A stretch of DNA of 13,082 bases, from contig JAITQQ010000111.1 of assembly GCA_031288855.1 (NCBI GenBank), positions 1 to 13,082 of the forward strand, given 5' to 3'. This stretch comes from Prevotellaceae bacterium. GTDB taxonomy: Bacteria > Bacteroidota > Bacteroidia > Bacteroidales > UBA932. Under the pieces are notes generated by a model, which was given only the letters and a program-made list of their open reading frames with translations, was not told the origin of the DNA and searched no databases. The position numbers were made by a program, and so were the translations under genes. The stretch's first letter is position 1. Each line of letters begins with the position of its first letter. Positions 6,186 through 12,339 of the stretch are shown piece by piece.

Positions 6186-6533
6186 TTACTCTCCTTTCTT
6201 TTCGATTTTATTGTTACGGCGTTTCTCGGCATACTCTACGGCATGTTTGTCCATGCTGAAGGTCAAATAGCGGATCACCCGCTCGTCGCGGCGATACTGG
6301 ATATCAAGCTTCTCGATCAAGGCGGGAGGTGCTTTAAATTCAATCAAATTGTAAAAACCTGTGGTTTTCTTTTGGATGGGGTAGGCCAGCTTCTTCAAGC
6401 CCCAGTTCTCTTCGTGCACAATCTCACCGCCATTTTCGGTGATAAAGTCACGATACTTTTTTACCGCTTCCTTTATCTGGCTGTCAGATAAAACGGGAGT
6501 TGCAATGAAAACGGTTTCGTACTGTTTTAACAT
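6186..6533 (-). CDS. rpsF: 30S ribosomal protein bS6
   Basis: Small-subunit ribosomal protein S6, partner of bS18 on the platform. The 115 residues show the ferredoxin-like pattern: [20 protein letters not shown] at the N-terminus, [20 protein letters not shown] in the middle (43-62) and [18 protein letters not shown] near the end (82-99). The C-terminus is basic ([12 protein letters not shown]), with no long acidic tail. It is the first gene of the operon, with an AT-rich leader and a -7 box about 48 bases upstream. No SD precedes it, unlike the two genes that follow. No ssb gene lies between rpsF and rpsR. Confidence 0.97.
   Translation of the reverse strand: MLKQYETVFIATPVLSDSQIKEAVKKYRDFITENGGEIVHEENWGLKKLAYPIQKKTTGFYNLIEFKAPPALIEKLDIQYRRDERVIRYLTFSMDKHAVEYAEKRRNNKIEKKGE
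6191..6197 (-). promoter_or_regulatory. Strong Shine-Dalgarno sequence of rpsR
   Basis: The minus strand reads AAAGGAG (part of AAAGGAGAG), ten bases before the rpsR ATG. It lies within the last codons of rpsF (Lys-Gly-Glu), so ribosomes finishing rpsF pass directly over it. It decides the rpsR start. Confidence 0.8.
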
Positions 6534-6542
6534 GACTCTTGT

Positions 6543-6565
6543 TTAATAATTTTAGTTAATAATTT
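6543..6565. repeat. 10-bp direct repeat in the rpsF leader
   Basis: TTAATAATTT (+ strand) occurs at 6543-6552 and 6556-6565, a 13-base step. On the mRNA this is AAATTATTAA twice, just before the rpsF start. It is the only structured element I see in the leader. AT-rich chance repetition is an adequate alternative. Confidence 0.45.
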
Positions 6566-6580
6566 GTTTAAAAAGGGATG

Positions 6581-6588
6581 CAAAGATA
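6581..6588 (-). promoter_or_regulatory. Probable -7 box of the rpsF-rpsR-rplI operon
   Basis: The minus strand reads TATCTTTG, a full TAnnTTTG match and identical to the HU -7 box. No good TTTG is found 19-21 bases upstream. The leader to the rpsF ATG would be about 42 bases. Confidence 0.55.
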
Positions 6589-6724
6589 GTTAAAAAAATT
6601 CTAAACTAATAAATAAACGCCTCCTTTTTTTTATCGAAAAAAATAAATTGTTAGATATCAGCGGTTTGTAAAAAAATAAACAGAATTGAAGCAAAGATGT
6701 AACAAATATTTAAAATAAAGTAGG

Positions 6725-6732
6725 TATTTTTG
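6725..6732 (+). promoter_or_regulatory. Probable -7 box of the DUF47-PiT operon
   Basis: TATTTTTG fits TAnnTTTG, with the ATG 28 bases downstream. No convincing -33 element is present at the expected distance, and runs of T make a chance match more likely here. No phosphate-box-like direct repeat was recognised upstream. Confidence 0.45.
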
Positions 6733-6760
6733 GACATTATTTTAAACATGTAGCTTTTTT

Positions 6761-7411
6761 ATGAAGATTAATTCGTTTTTGCAACTATTTACGGTAAAAG
6801 ATCGCAAGTTTTTCCCACTGTTTAAACAACAGGCGGAGTACATATTAGATGCGGCAAAACTACTCACAGACTTGATTAATGAAAAAAATGAAGAAGAACA
6901 GCGAAGCATCTACCGTAACATTAAAACGCGGGAAACACAAGGCGATGTGGTAACCGCAAAAATTTACGACGAACTGAATAAGAGCTTCGTGACGCCTTTC
7001 GACCGCGACGACATCCAAATGCTGACCTCATACCTCGATTCTTTTTTAGACTTGATCAACGATACCGGAAAGCGTCTGGTGATGTACCAGCCCTGCCGCA
7101 TGATAAGCCACATGTATACCATGGCCAACTTAGTGGTGGAAGATGCACAACACCTGCGTGCGATCCTGGACGACCTCGAATTCATCAATAAACGAAAAGA
7201 AGATATCGCAGCAAACTGCAAGCGCATCAAGGAGTTTGAACACGAATGCGACGATCTGTATGAGTTGTCGATCGTGGAACTTTTCAAACAGGAGAAGGAT
7301 CCGATCATGGTCATCAAACTGCGCGAGATACTAATGAGTCTGGAAGAAGCGACCGACCGCGCACAGCATGTGGCAAGCGTCATTCGCCGGATTATTGTGA
7401 AACTTGCATAA
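6761..7411 (+). CDS. DUF47 (PhoU-like) protein, accessory of PiT phosphate transport
   Basis: A 216-residue all-helical protein of the DUF47/PhoU_div family, cytoplasmic, thought to modulate the neighbouring PiT permease. Visible features are the N-terminal FFPLFKQQAEYILDAAKLL helix (17-35), the acidic metal-cluster pattern TRETQGD (E58, D62) with DELNKSFVTPFDRDD (70-84), and a second set, EFEHECDDLYE (158-168) and EEATDRAQHVASVI (195-208). Two such E/D-rich helices match the repeated three-helix bundles of PhoU proteins. It is 11 bases ahead of the PiT permease gene, the usual partner, so the pair is an operon. No SD is present; the ATG at 6761 follows a run of T. Confidence 0.92.
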   Translation: MKINSFLQLFTVKDRKFFPLFKQQAEYILDAAKLLTDLINEKNEEEQRSIYRNIKTRETQGDVVTAKIYDELNKSFVTPFDRDDIQMLTSYLDSFLDLINDTGKRLVMYQPCRMISHMYTMANLVVEDAQHLRAILDDLEFINKRKEDIAANCKRIKEFEHECDDLYELSIVELFKQEKDPIMVIKLREILMSLEEATDRAQHVASVIRRIIVKLA

Positions 7412-7422
7412 CCCAAAGAACG

Positions 7423-8421
7423 ATGCTGACACTTGTAATTATAGGTATAGCGATTGCTTTACTGTTCGACTTTTTGAATGGAATGAATGATGCGGCAAAC
7501 TCTATTGCCACCATCGTAGCCACGCGGGTATTGTCGCCCTTTGCTGCCGTGCTGTGGGCGGCTTTCTGGAACTTCGCCGCCGCATTTATTTTTAGCGTTA
7601 CCGTTGCCGACACCATCGGGAAGGGCATTATATCCCCGGAGTACATTAATGTGTACCTCATCCTCTCGGCTCTGGCAGGCGCCGTTGTGTGGGTATATTT
7701 CTGCACCCGGCTGGGGCTGCCCATCAGTGTATCGCACGCACTCATCGGAGGGCTGATCGGGCCGGCTCTGTTCACTTTCGGATCGAAAGCCTTAGTGTGG
7801 AGCGGCATCTTAAAAATCGGACTGTTCATTATTTTATCTCCCGTTATCGGCCTGATACTGGGATTCCTCATCATGTGCATGGTGATGTTTATTTTCAAAC
7901 GTTCGAATCCGTTTAAGACAAATAAATTATTTCACATCCTGCAATTGATGTCGTCGGCCATATTCAGTCTGGGGCACGGCGGCAACGACGCGCAAAAAAC
8001 CATGGGCATCATCGCTATTTTATTATATAGCGGAGGATTCCTCGGCACGGAGTTTCATGTGCCGTTATGGGTTGTATTTGCATGTTATTCAACCATTTCG
8101 TTAGGCACCATCAGCGGAGGGTGGAAGGTGATCCGGACATTGGGCGACGGGCTGGCCAGCCTCAAGCCCGTTCAAGGCTTTTGCGCAGAAACCGCCGGCG
8201 CGCTCACCCTGATAGGAACCGCCGTGGCCGGAATACCCGTAAGCACCACGCACACCATTACCGGCTCCATCATAGGCGTGGGCATGACCAAGGGCGTTTC
8301 TTCCATACGCTGGGCTACCGCTTTCAACATTGTAGCCGCATGGCTATTTACCATTCCTGCTTCTTTGCTGATCTCGGGCGGCGTTTACGCCATTATGAAA
8401 CTATTTGTCGCGGGGATATAA
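7423..8421 (+). CDS. PiT family inorganic phosphate transporter
   Basis: Inner-membrane symporter for inorganic phosphate (PiT family, usually H+ or Na+ driven, carrying metal-phosphate). The 332-residue protein is almost entirely hydrophobic helices and shows the inverted repeat typical of the family: GMNDAANS (20-27) and GHGGNDAQK (184-192) as the paired signature, and GLPISVSHALIG (98-109) with GIPVSTTHTITGSIIG (270-285) as the second pair. A short cytoplasmic loop (FKRSNPFKTNK, about 158-168) separates the halves. It is the compact PiT type without the long central loop of E. coli PitA. The DUF47 gene lies directly upstream. No hairpin terminator is evident after the stop. Confidence 0.95.
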   Translation: MLTLVIIGIAIALLFDFLNGMNDAANSIATIVATRVLSPFAAVLWAAFWNFAAAFIFSVTVADTIGKGIISPEYINVYLILSALAGAVVWVYFCTRLGLPISVSHALIGGLIGPALFTFGSKALVWSGILKIGLFIILSPVIGLILGFLIMCMVMFIFKRSNPFKTNKLFHILQLMSSAIFSLGHGGNDAQKTMGIIAILLYSGGFLGTEFHVPLWVVFACYSTISLGTISGGWKVIRTLGDGLASLKPVQGFCAETAGALTLIGTAVAGIPVSTTHTITGSIIGVGMTKGVSSIRWATAFNIVAAWLFTIPASLLISGGVYAIMKLFVAGI

Positions 8422-8518
8422 TCGCGTCCGCTTTCACCCTACAAAAAAACTCGTTTTCCCAATTAAAAATCCAATATTTCCCCTGTTTTTCATGCCGGTA
8501 GAAGTTAGTTGGTATAAA

Positions 8519-8558
8519 TATAAACTTATAGTTGAAATTATGGAAGTATAAGTTTATA
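8519..8558. promoter_or_regulatory. Operator-like inverted repeat upstream of the XRE regulator
   Basis: TATAAACTTATA (8519-8530) and its exact reverse complement TATAAGTTTATA (8547-8558) are separated by 16 bases. Each arm is itself nearly palindromic. The downstream arm overlaps the -7 box at 8557-8564. Two dyad half-sites 28 bases centre to centre next to an HTH gene suggest a repressor binding site, most simply for the XRE protein encoded just downstream. A transcribed hairpin is the alternative. Confidence 0.6.
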
Positions 8559-8586
8559 CTTTTGCGCTTTTTAGTGCGTACATTTG
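8557..8586 (+). promoter_or_regulatory. Two candidate -7 boxes for the XRE regulator
   Basis: TACTTTTG (8557-8564) and TACATTTG (8579-8586) both fit TAnnTTTG. The first has GTTG 22 bases upstream and sits on the inverted repeat. The second ends six bases before the ATG, so it would give an almost leaderless message. The sequence does not show which is used. Confidence 0.45.
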
Positions 8587-8592
8587 TAATTT

Positions 8593-9021
8593 ATGTCAAA
8601 ACCAAATATTTTAAACATTATTGGTGACCAGATTAGGGTTTGCCGAGCGAAGAAAAAACTAAGCCAGGAAAATATGGCTATTGAAATTGGCATATCCGTC
8701 ACCGCTTATTCGAGGATTGAACGCGGACAAACCAACATATCGATAGGCAGGCTGGAACAAATATCCAATTGTTTGGAGGTGTCCTTGATACGGTTAATAA
8801 ACCCCGCCGACATGGTTGCCGGTGAAAAAAGCATTGTGAAAGAAGGCGAGCATGCTTACCCCCAACAAGACCTGCTCCTGCAACTGGAAGAAAGACTCAC
8901 CCTCATTCTGGAAAAAAAATTCGATCAACTTTTAGAGGAACGGCTCTCCCGCCTCAGTGAGGCAAAAGCGAAAGGCAAAGCAAAGGCTAAGCCGTCGCGC
9001 AGCAAGAAGAAACGTAAATAA
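8593..9021 (+). CDS. XRE-family HTH regulator with lysine-rich C-terminal tail
   Basis: A 142-residue DNA-binding protein. Residues 10-70 form a Cro/C1-type helix-turn-helix (RVCRAKKKLSQENMAIEIGI, then VTAYSRIERGQTNISIGRL). A linker is followed by an amphipathic, probably coiled-coil stretch (about 92-121: LLLQLEERLTLILEKKF, DQLLEERLSRLSEA). The last 18 residues are Lys/Ala-rich (AKAKGKAKAKPSRSKKKRK), recalling bacterial histone H1-like tails. The ATG at 8593 gives a compact N-terminus and has no SD. The inverted repeat upstream suggests autoregulation. No toxin or phage gene adjoins it: PiT precedes it and mutB is convergent, 25 bases from its stop. Its target genes are unknown. Confidence 0.9.
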   Translation: MSKPNILNIIGDQIRVCRAKKKLSQENMAIEIGISVTAYSRIERGQTNISIGRLEQISNCLEVSLIRLINPADMVAGEKSIVKEGEHAYPQQDLLLQLEERLTLILEKKFDQLLEERLSRLSEAKAKGKAKAKPSRSKKKRK

Positions 9022-9046
9022 AAAAATTATCCCCGGGTTTGCGTGT

Positions 9047-11167
9047 TTAAAATTTCTGCAGCAGCAGTTCCATGATTTTGACCGAAGCCAACGCCACCGG
9101 TGTGCCGGGGCCAAAGATGGCTGCCGCGCCGGCCTTGTAAAGCGCATCATAATCCTGTGCGGGAATTACACCGCCCACCACGACGAGAATATCTTCGCGA
9201 CCTAATTTTTTCAATTCGTCCACAATTTGCGGCACTAACGTTTTGTGCCCTGCCGCCAAAGACGATACGCCTACGACGTGCACGTCGTTTTCCACAGCTT
9301 GTTTGGCGGCCTCGGCGGGTGTTTGGAACAGCGGGCCCATGTCCACGTCAAAGCCCACGTCGGCATAGCCGGTGGCCACTACTTTTGCGCCGCGGTCGTG
9401 ACCGTCCTGCCCGAGCTTCGCAACCATGATGCGGGGTTGGCGGCCTTCTTTCTTTGCAAACTCGGCCACTAATTGTTTGGCTTTTTCAAAATCGCTGTTG
9501 TTCTTGGCCTCTGAGGCATATACACCGGTATTCATACGTATGGTTGCTTTATAACGTCCTACAATTTTTTCGCAGGCATCGGAAATTTCCCCAAGGGTGG
9601 CGCGCAGTTTGGCGGCTTCTACCGCCAACTCCAGCAAGTTGCCCGATTTGTTTTCCACCGCTTTGGTAATCGTAGCCAACGCCGCCTGCACCTTCTCCTC
9701 GTCGCGTGAGGCGCGGAGTTTAGTCAGCCGCTCTACTTGCGACTGGCGTACTTTCGTGTTGTCTACGTCCAGAATTTCGATGGGGTCTTCCTTCTCCAAG
9801 CGGTATTTGTTCAAACCCACAATGGTGTCGGCGTTCGAGTCGATACGCGCCTGTTTACGCGCAGCCGCCTCTTCAATGCGCAATTTCGGAATACCGGTTT
9901 CGATGGCCTTGGCCATGCCGCCCAATTTTTCCACTTCCTGAATGTGCGCCCAGGCGCGGTGCGCCAAGTCGTTGGTAAGCGTTTCCACATAATACGACCC
10001 CGCCCACGGATCAAGGGATTTGGTGACGTACGTTTCTTCCTGAATATAAATTTGCGTGTTGCGTGCAATGCGCGCCGAGAAATCGGTGGGCAAGGCAATG
10101 GCCTCGTCGAGCGCATTGGTGTGGAGCGACTGGGTATGCCCCAACGCCGCAGCCATCGCTTCGATACACGTACGCGCCACGTTGTTGAACGGGTCTTGCT
10201 CGGTCAAGCTCCAACCCGATGTTTGCGAGTGCGTGCGCAACGACAGCGATTTCGGATTTTTGGGATTGAACGTTTTCACAATCTTCGCCCACAACATACG
10301 TGCGGCGCGCATCTTGGCTATTTCCATAAAGTGGTTCATGCCGATAGCCCAAAAGAATGAGAGGCGCGGGGCGAAATCGTCAATGCTCATGCCCGCGTTG
10401 ATGCCCGTGCGAAGGTATTCCCATCCGTCGGCCAGCGTGTAAGCCATCTCGATGTCGCACGTGGCGCCGGCTTCCTGCATGTGGTAGCCGGAAATGGAAA
10501 TAGAATTGAACTTGGGCATGTTTTTCGAGGTGTAGGCAAAAATATCGCCGATGATGCGCATCGAAAATTCGGGCGGGTAAATATACGTGTTGCGCACCAT
10601 AAATTCTTTCAGAATGTCGTTTTGGATAGTGCCGCTCAGTTCCTCGAGTTTCGCGCCCTGTTCAAGCCCGGCCACAATATAAAAGGCCAGCACCGGCAAC
10701 ACCGCACCGTTCATGGTCATGGACACCGACATTTTGTTCAGCGGGATTTGGTCGAACAGCACTTTCATATCTTCGACGCTGCAAATGCTCACGCCGGCTT
10801 TGCCCACGTCGCCCACTACGCGCGGGTGGTCGGCGTCGTAGCCGCGGTGAGTGGCCAAGTCGAACGCCACCGACAGCCCTTTTTGCCCGGCCGCCAGATT
10901 GCGGCGGTAGAACGCGTTTGATTCTTCGGCGGTTGAAAATCCTGCATACTGCCGGATGGTCCACGGGCTCATCACATACATGGTGCTGTAAGGCCCGCGC
11001 AGGAACGGCGGAAGTCCGGCCGCATAGTTCAGGTGCTCGAAATTTTCGAGATCCTTGGCGCTATATTTATTTTTCACTTCTACCTGCTCGGGCGTGTTCC
11101 ACACCTGAGGCTTCGGCTCAGCGCCTTTTGCGGCGGCAAATGTTAGATCGGTAAATGTTGGACGCAT
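9047..11167 (-). CDS. mutB: Methylmalonyl-CoA mutase, large (catalytic) subunit
   Basis: Adenosylcobalamin-dependent isomerase that interconverts succinyl-CoA and (R)-methylmalonyl-CoA, as part of the succinate-propionate route. The 706-residue protein has the substrate-binding TIM barrel over roughly residues 40-430, including [20 protein letters not shown] (64-83, with the conserved active-site Y74) and [16 protein letters not shown]. The cobalamin domain is C-terminal, with the base-off motif QDGHDRG (D588, H590, G593), GVSSL (S635/S636, L637) and VVGGVIP (G665, G666). The spacing matches H610, S655 and G685 recalled for Propionibacterium MutB. All key residues are present. Its partner mutA lies upstream on the same strand but is separated by the YhcG nuclease gene, 21 bases before this start. 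No SD and no promoter box lie in that gap, so expression probably depends on readthrough. Confidence 0.97.
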   Translation of the reverse strand: MRPTFTDLTFAAAKGAEPKPQVWNTPEQVEVKNKYSAKDLENFEHLNYAAGLPPFLRGPYSTMYVMSPWTIRQYAGFSTAEESNAFYRRNLAAGQKGLSVAFDLATHRGYDADHPRVVGDVGKAGVSICSVEDMKVLFDQIPLNKMSVSMTMNGAVLPVLAFYIVAGLEQGAKLEELSGTIQNDILKEFMVRNTYIYPPEFSMRIIGDIFAYTSKNMPKFNSISISGYHMQEAGATCDIEMAYTLADGWEYLRTGINAGMSIDDFAPRLSFFWAIGMNHFMEIAKMRAARMLWAKIVKTFNPKNPKSLSLRTHSQTSGWSLTEQDPFNNVARTCIEAMAAALGHTQSLHTNALDEAIALPTDFSARIARNTQIYIQEETYVTKSLDPWAGSYYVETLTNDLAHRAWAHIQEVEKLGGMAKAIETGIPKLRIEEAAARKQARIDSNADTIVGLNKYRLEKEDPIEILDVDNTKVRQSQVERLTKLRASRDEEKVQAALATITKAVENKSGNLLELAVEAAKLRATLGEISDACEKIVGRYKATIRMNTGVYASEAKNNSDFEKAKQLVAEFAKKEGRQPRIMVAKLGQDGHDRGAKVVATGYADVGFDVDMGPLFQTPAEAAKQAVENDVHVVGVSSLAAGHKTLVPQIVDELKKLGREDILVVVGGVIPAQDYDALYKAGAAAIFGPGTPVALASVKIMELLLQKF

Positions 11168-11188
11168 TTGTATAATAAAATTTAGTAG

Positions 11189-12310
11189 TTAAACATTTTG
11201 TTCAAATAATTCGTGAAGTTTTTGTTGTAATATTTTTTTGTCAGGCAACCGGGTTTGATATTCCGACACCATGGCTGGCGACAACGTGCGGCTCAAAGCA
11301 TACTCTACCACCGCCGCATCGCTGTCCTTACACAATAGAATACCAATACTTGGATTTTCGTGCGATTTGCGAACGTCTCTATCCAACGCTTCCAAATAAA
11401 AATTGAGTTGCCCCAAATGTTCGGGTTTAAATTTGTCGGCTTTCAATTCAAAGGCAACCAAACATTGTAATTCCCGATGATAAAAGAGCAGGTCGATATA
11501 AAAATCACTATTCCCTACCTGCACTTTATATTCTTCGTCAACAAACAAAAAATCTTTTCCTAGCTCTAAAATAAAATTCCTTAACCGTAGTATCAACCCT
11601 TTTTGTAAGTCGCTTTCGCTATGCGAATCCGGCAACCCTACAAATTCCAGCACGTAGTTATCTTTAAAACAATCTTTTACATTGGCATAAATCTCTTTTA
11701 CAGTTGGAGACAGCTTGACATTTCCCAACATGGTGCGCTCGAAACATCCTGCTGATATTTGACGGTCAAGCTCCCTCTTGCTATAGCTTTCTTTTATACA
11801 AAGTTTTATGTAAAACTCGCATTCTTCATCGGTTTTGCTGCGCGACATAATAATAAGGTGATGCGACCAGCTGATTTTTGTCAGAACGGTGGTACTAATA
11901 TCATCAAACCCAAATTGTGTCACCAGTGGTGACACAATTTCAGAATCCTCATCTTCAGTCATTAATAATTGCGTCACCGCTGGTGACACAATTGCCGGAA
12001 TGTGCGCGTATGTGTCGTAAAATTGCTTCATCCGGTAAAGTCCCCTCCGGTCGAAACCTTTTAACTCAGGTTCATTTCCCCGAATATAATCCGCCAACAT
12101 ATTCACTGTTTTTTCACCCCATGCCGAAGCCTCAATACGCTTACTAATATACTTCCCGACATTCCAGTAGAGGGTTATCAATGCCGTATTTACCGCCTGT
12201 ATCGCCCTCTGTTGCGACTGCTTAATCAACCGGACAATACCGGTAAATTCCAGCAATGTATCAGCTGATGCGGACACAATATGTCGATTTATGTCGGTCG
12301 GTTTAACCAT
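11189..12310 (-). CDS. DUF1016/YhcG-family PDDEXK nuclease
   Basis: A 373-residue protein with an N-terminal DUF1016 helical domain (about 20-190: ALITLYWNVGKYISKRI at 43-59, RRGLYRMKQFYDTY at 88-101, ISWSHHLIIM at 146-155, FYIKLCIKESYSKRELDRQI at 166-185) and a C-terminal PDDEXK nuclease domain. The catalytic pattern is complete: SDFYIDLLFYH (D269, D273), AFELKA (E288, K290), and Q301 in GQLNFYLEALD. The family is common and patchily distributed in Bacteroidota; a role in DNA repair or defence has been proposed but is not settled. Between QFYDTY and ISWSHH this copy has extra residues carrying IVSPAVTQ and IVSPLVTQ, each encoded by a palindrome. Hand counts give lower G+C (17/60 at 11521-11580, 24/60 at 11401-11460) than the mutA and mutB sides (38/60 at 12661-12720, 33/60 at 10201-10260), fitting recent acquisition. 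It starts 29 bases after mutA. No partner restriction or toxin gene is adjacent. Confidence 0.92.
   Translation of the reverse strand: MVKPTDINRHIVSASADTLLEFTGIVRLIKQSQQRAIQAVNTALITLYWNVGKYISKRIEASAWGEKTVNMLADYIRGNEPELKGFDRRGLYRMKQFYDTYAHIPAIVSPAVTQLLMTEDEDSEIVSPLVTQFGFDDISTTVLTKISWSHHLIIMSRSKTDEECEFYIKLCIKESYSKRELDRQISAGCFERTMLGNVKLSPTVKEIYANVKDCFKDNYVLEFVGLPDSHSESDLQKGLILRLRNFILELGKDFLFVDEEYKVQVGNSDFYIDLLFYHRELQCLVAFELKADKFKPEHLGQLNFYLEALDRDVRKSHENPSIGILLCKDSDAAVVEYALSRTLSPAMVSEYQTRLPDKKILQQKLHELFEQNV
11912..11940. repeat. Perfect palindrome inside the YhcG nuclease gene, copy 1
   Basis: Arms AAATTGTGTCACC (11912-11924) and GGTGACACAATTT (11928-11940) are exact reverse complements around a three-base centre. 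On the coding strand it encodes I-V-S-P-L-V-T-Q-F. The same frame on the + strand reads I-V-S-P-V-V-T-Q-F. Confidence 0.9.
11967..11993. repeat. Near-perfect palindrome inside the YhcG nuclease gene, copy 2
   Basis: Arms AATTGCGTCACC (11967-11978) and GGTGACACAATT (11982-11993) differ from perfect pairing at one position. In the coding-strand RNA that position is a G-U wobble. It encodes I-V-S-P-A-V-T-Q-L; the + strand reads I-A-S-P-L-V-T-Q-L. Its centre is 54 bases (18 codons) from copy 1. Confidence 0.88.
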
Positions 12311-12339
12311 ACCTTATAATATTGTAACCCTACAGGTTT

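Noticed and set aside
6534..6580. bS6:bS18-binding rpsF leader element
   Set aside because: The leader is almost pure A/T and contains no CCG bulge or stem that would fit.
6620..6628. SD-like AAAAGGAGG on the minus strand upstream of the rpsF promoter
   Set aside because: No start codon follows at usable distance and stop codons come soon after; probably chance in an A-rich tract.
9022..9046. Terminator between the XRE gene and mutB
   Set aside because: The 25-base gap contains only a short CCCGGG-type dyad and no stem followed by a T run.
9100..11154. Several open frames opposite or out of frame with mutB
   Set aside because: High G+C coding sequence gives long shadow frames; the products are Arg/His-rich with no recognisable domains, while mutB is complete.
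11917..12147. A + strand frame starting GTG inside the nuclease gene with SPVVTQ and SPLVTQ
   Set aside because: The peptide similarity comes from the palindromes being phase-symmetric; the rest of the frame has no support. Reported instead as a property of the repeat.
11168..12320. TATAATA on both flanks of the nuclease gene as a target-site duplication
   Set aside because: Seven A/T-only bases in AT-rich gaps are expected by chance, and the positions do not define clean insertion ends.
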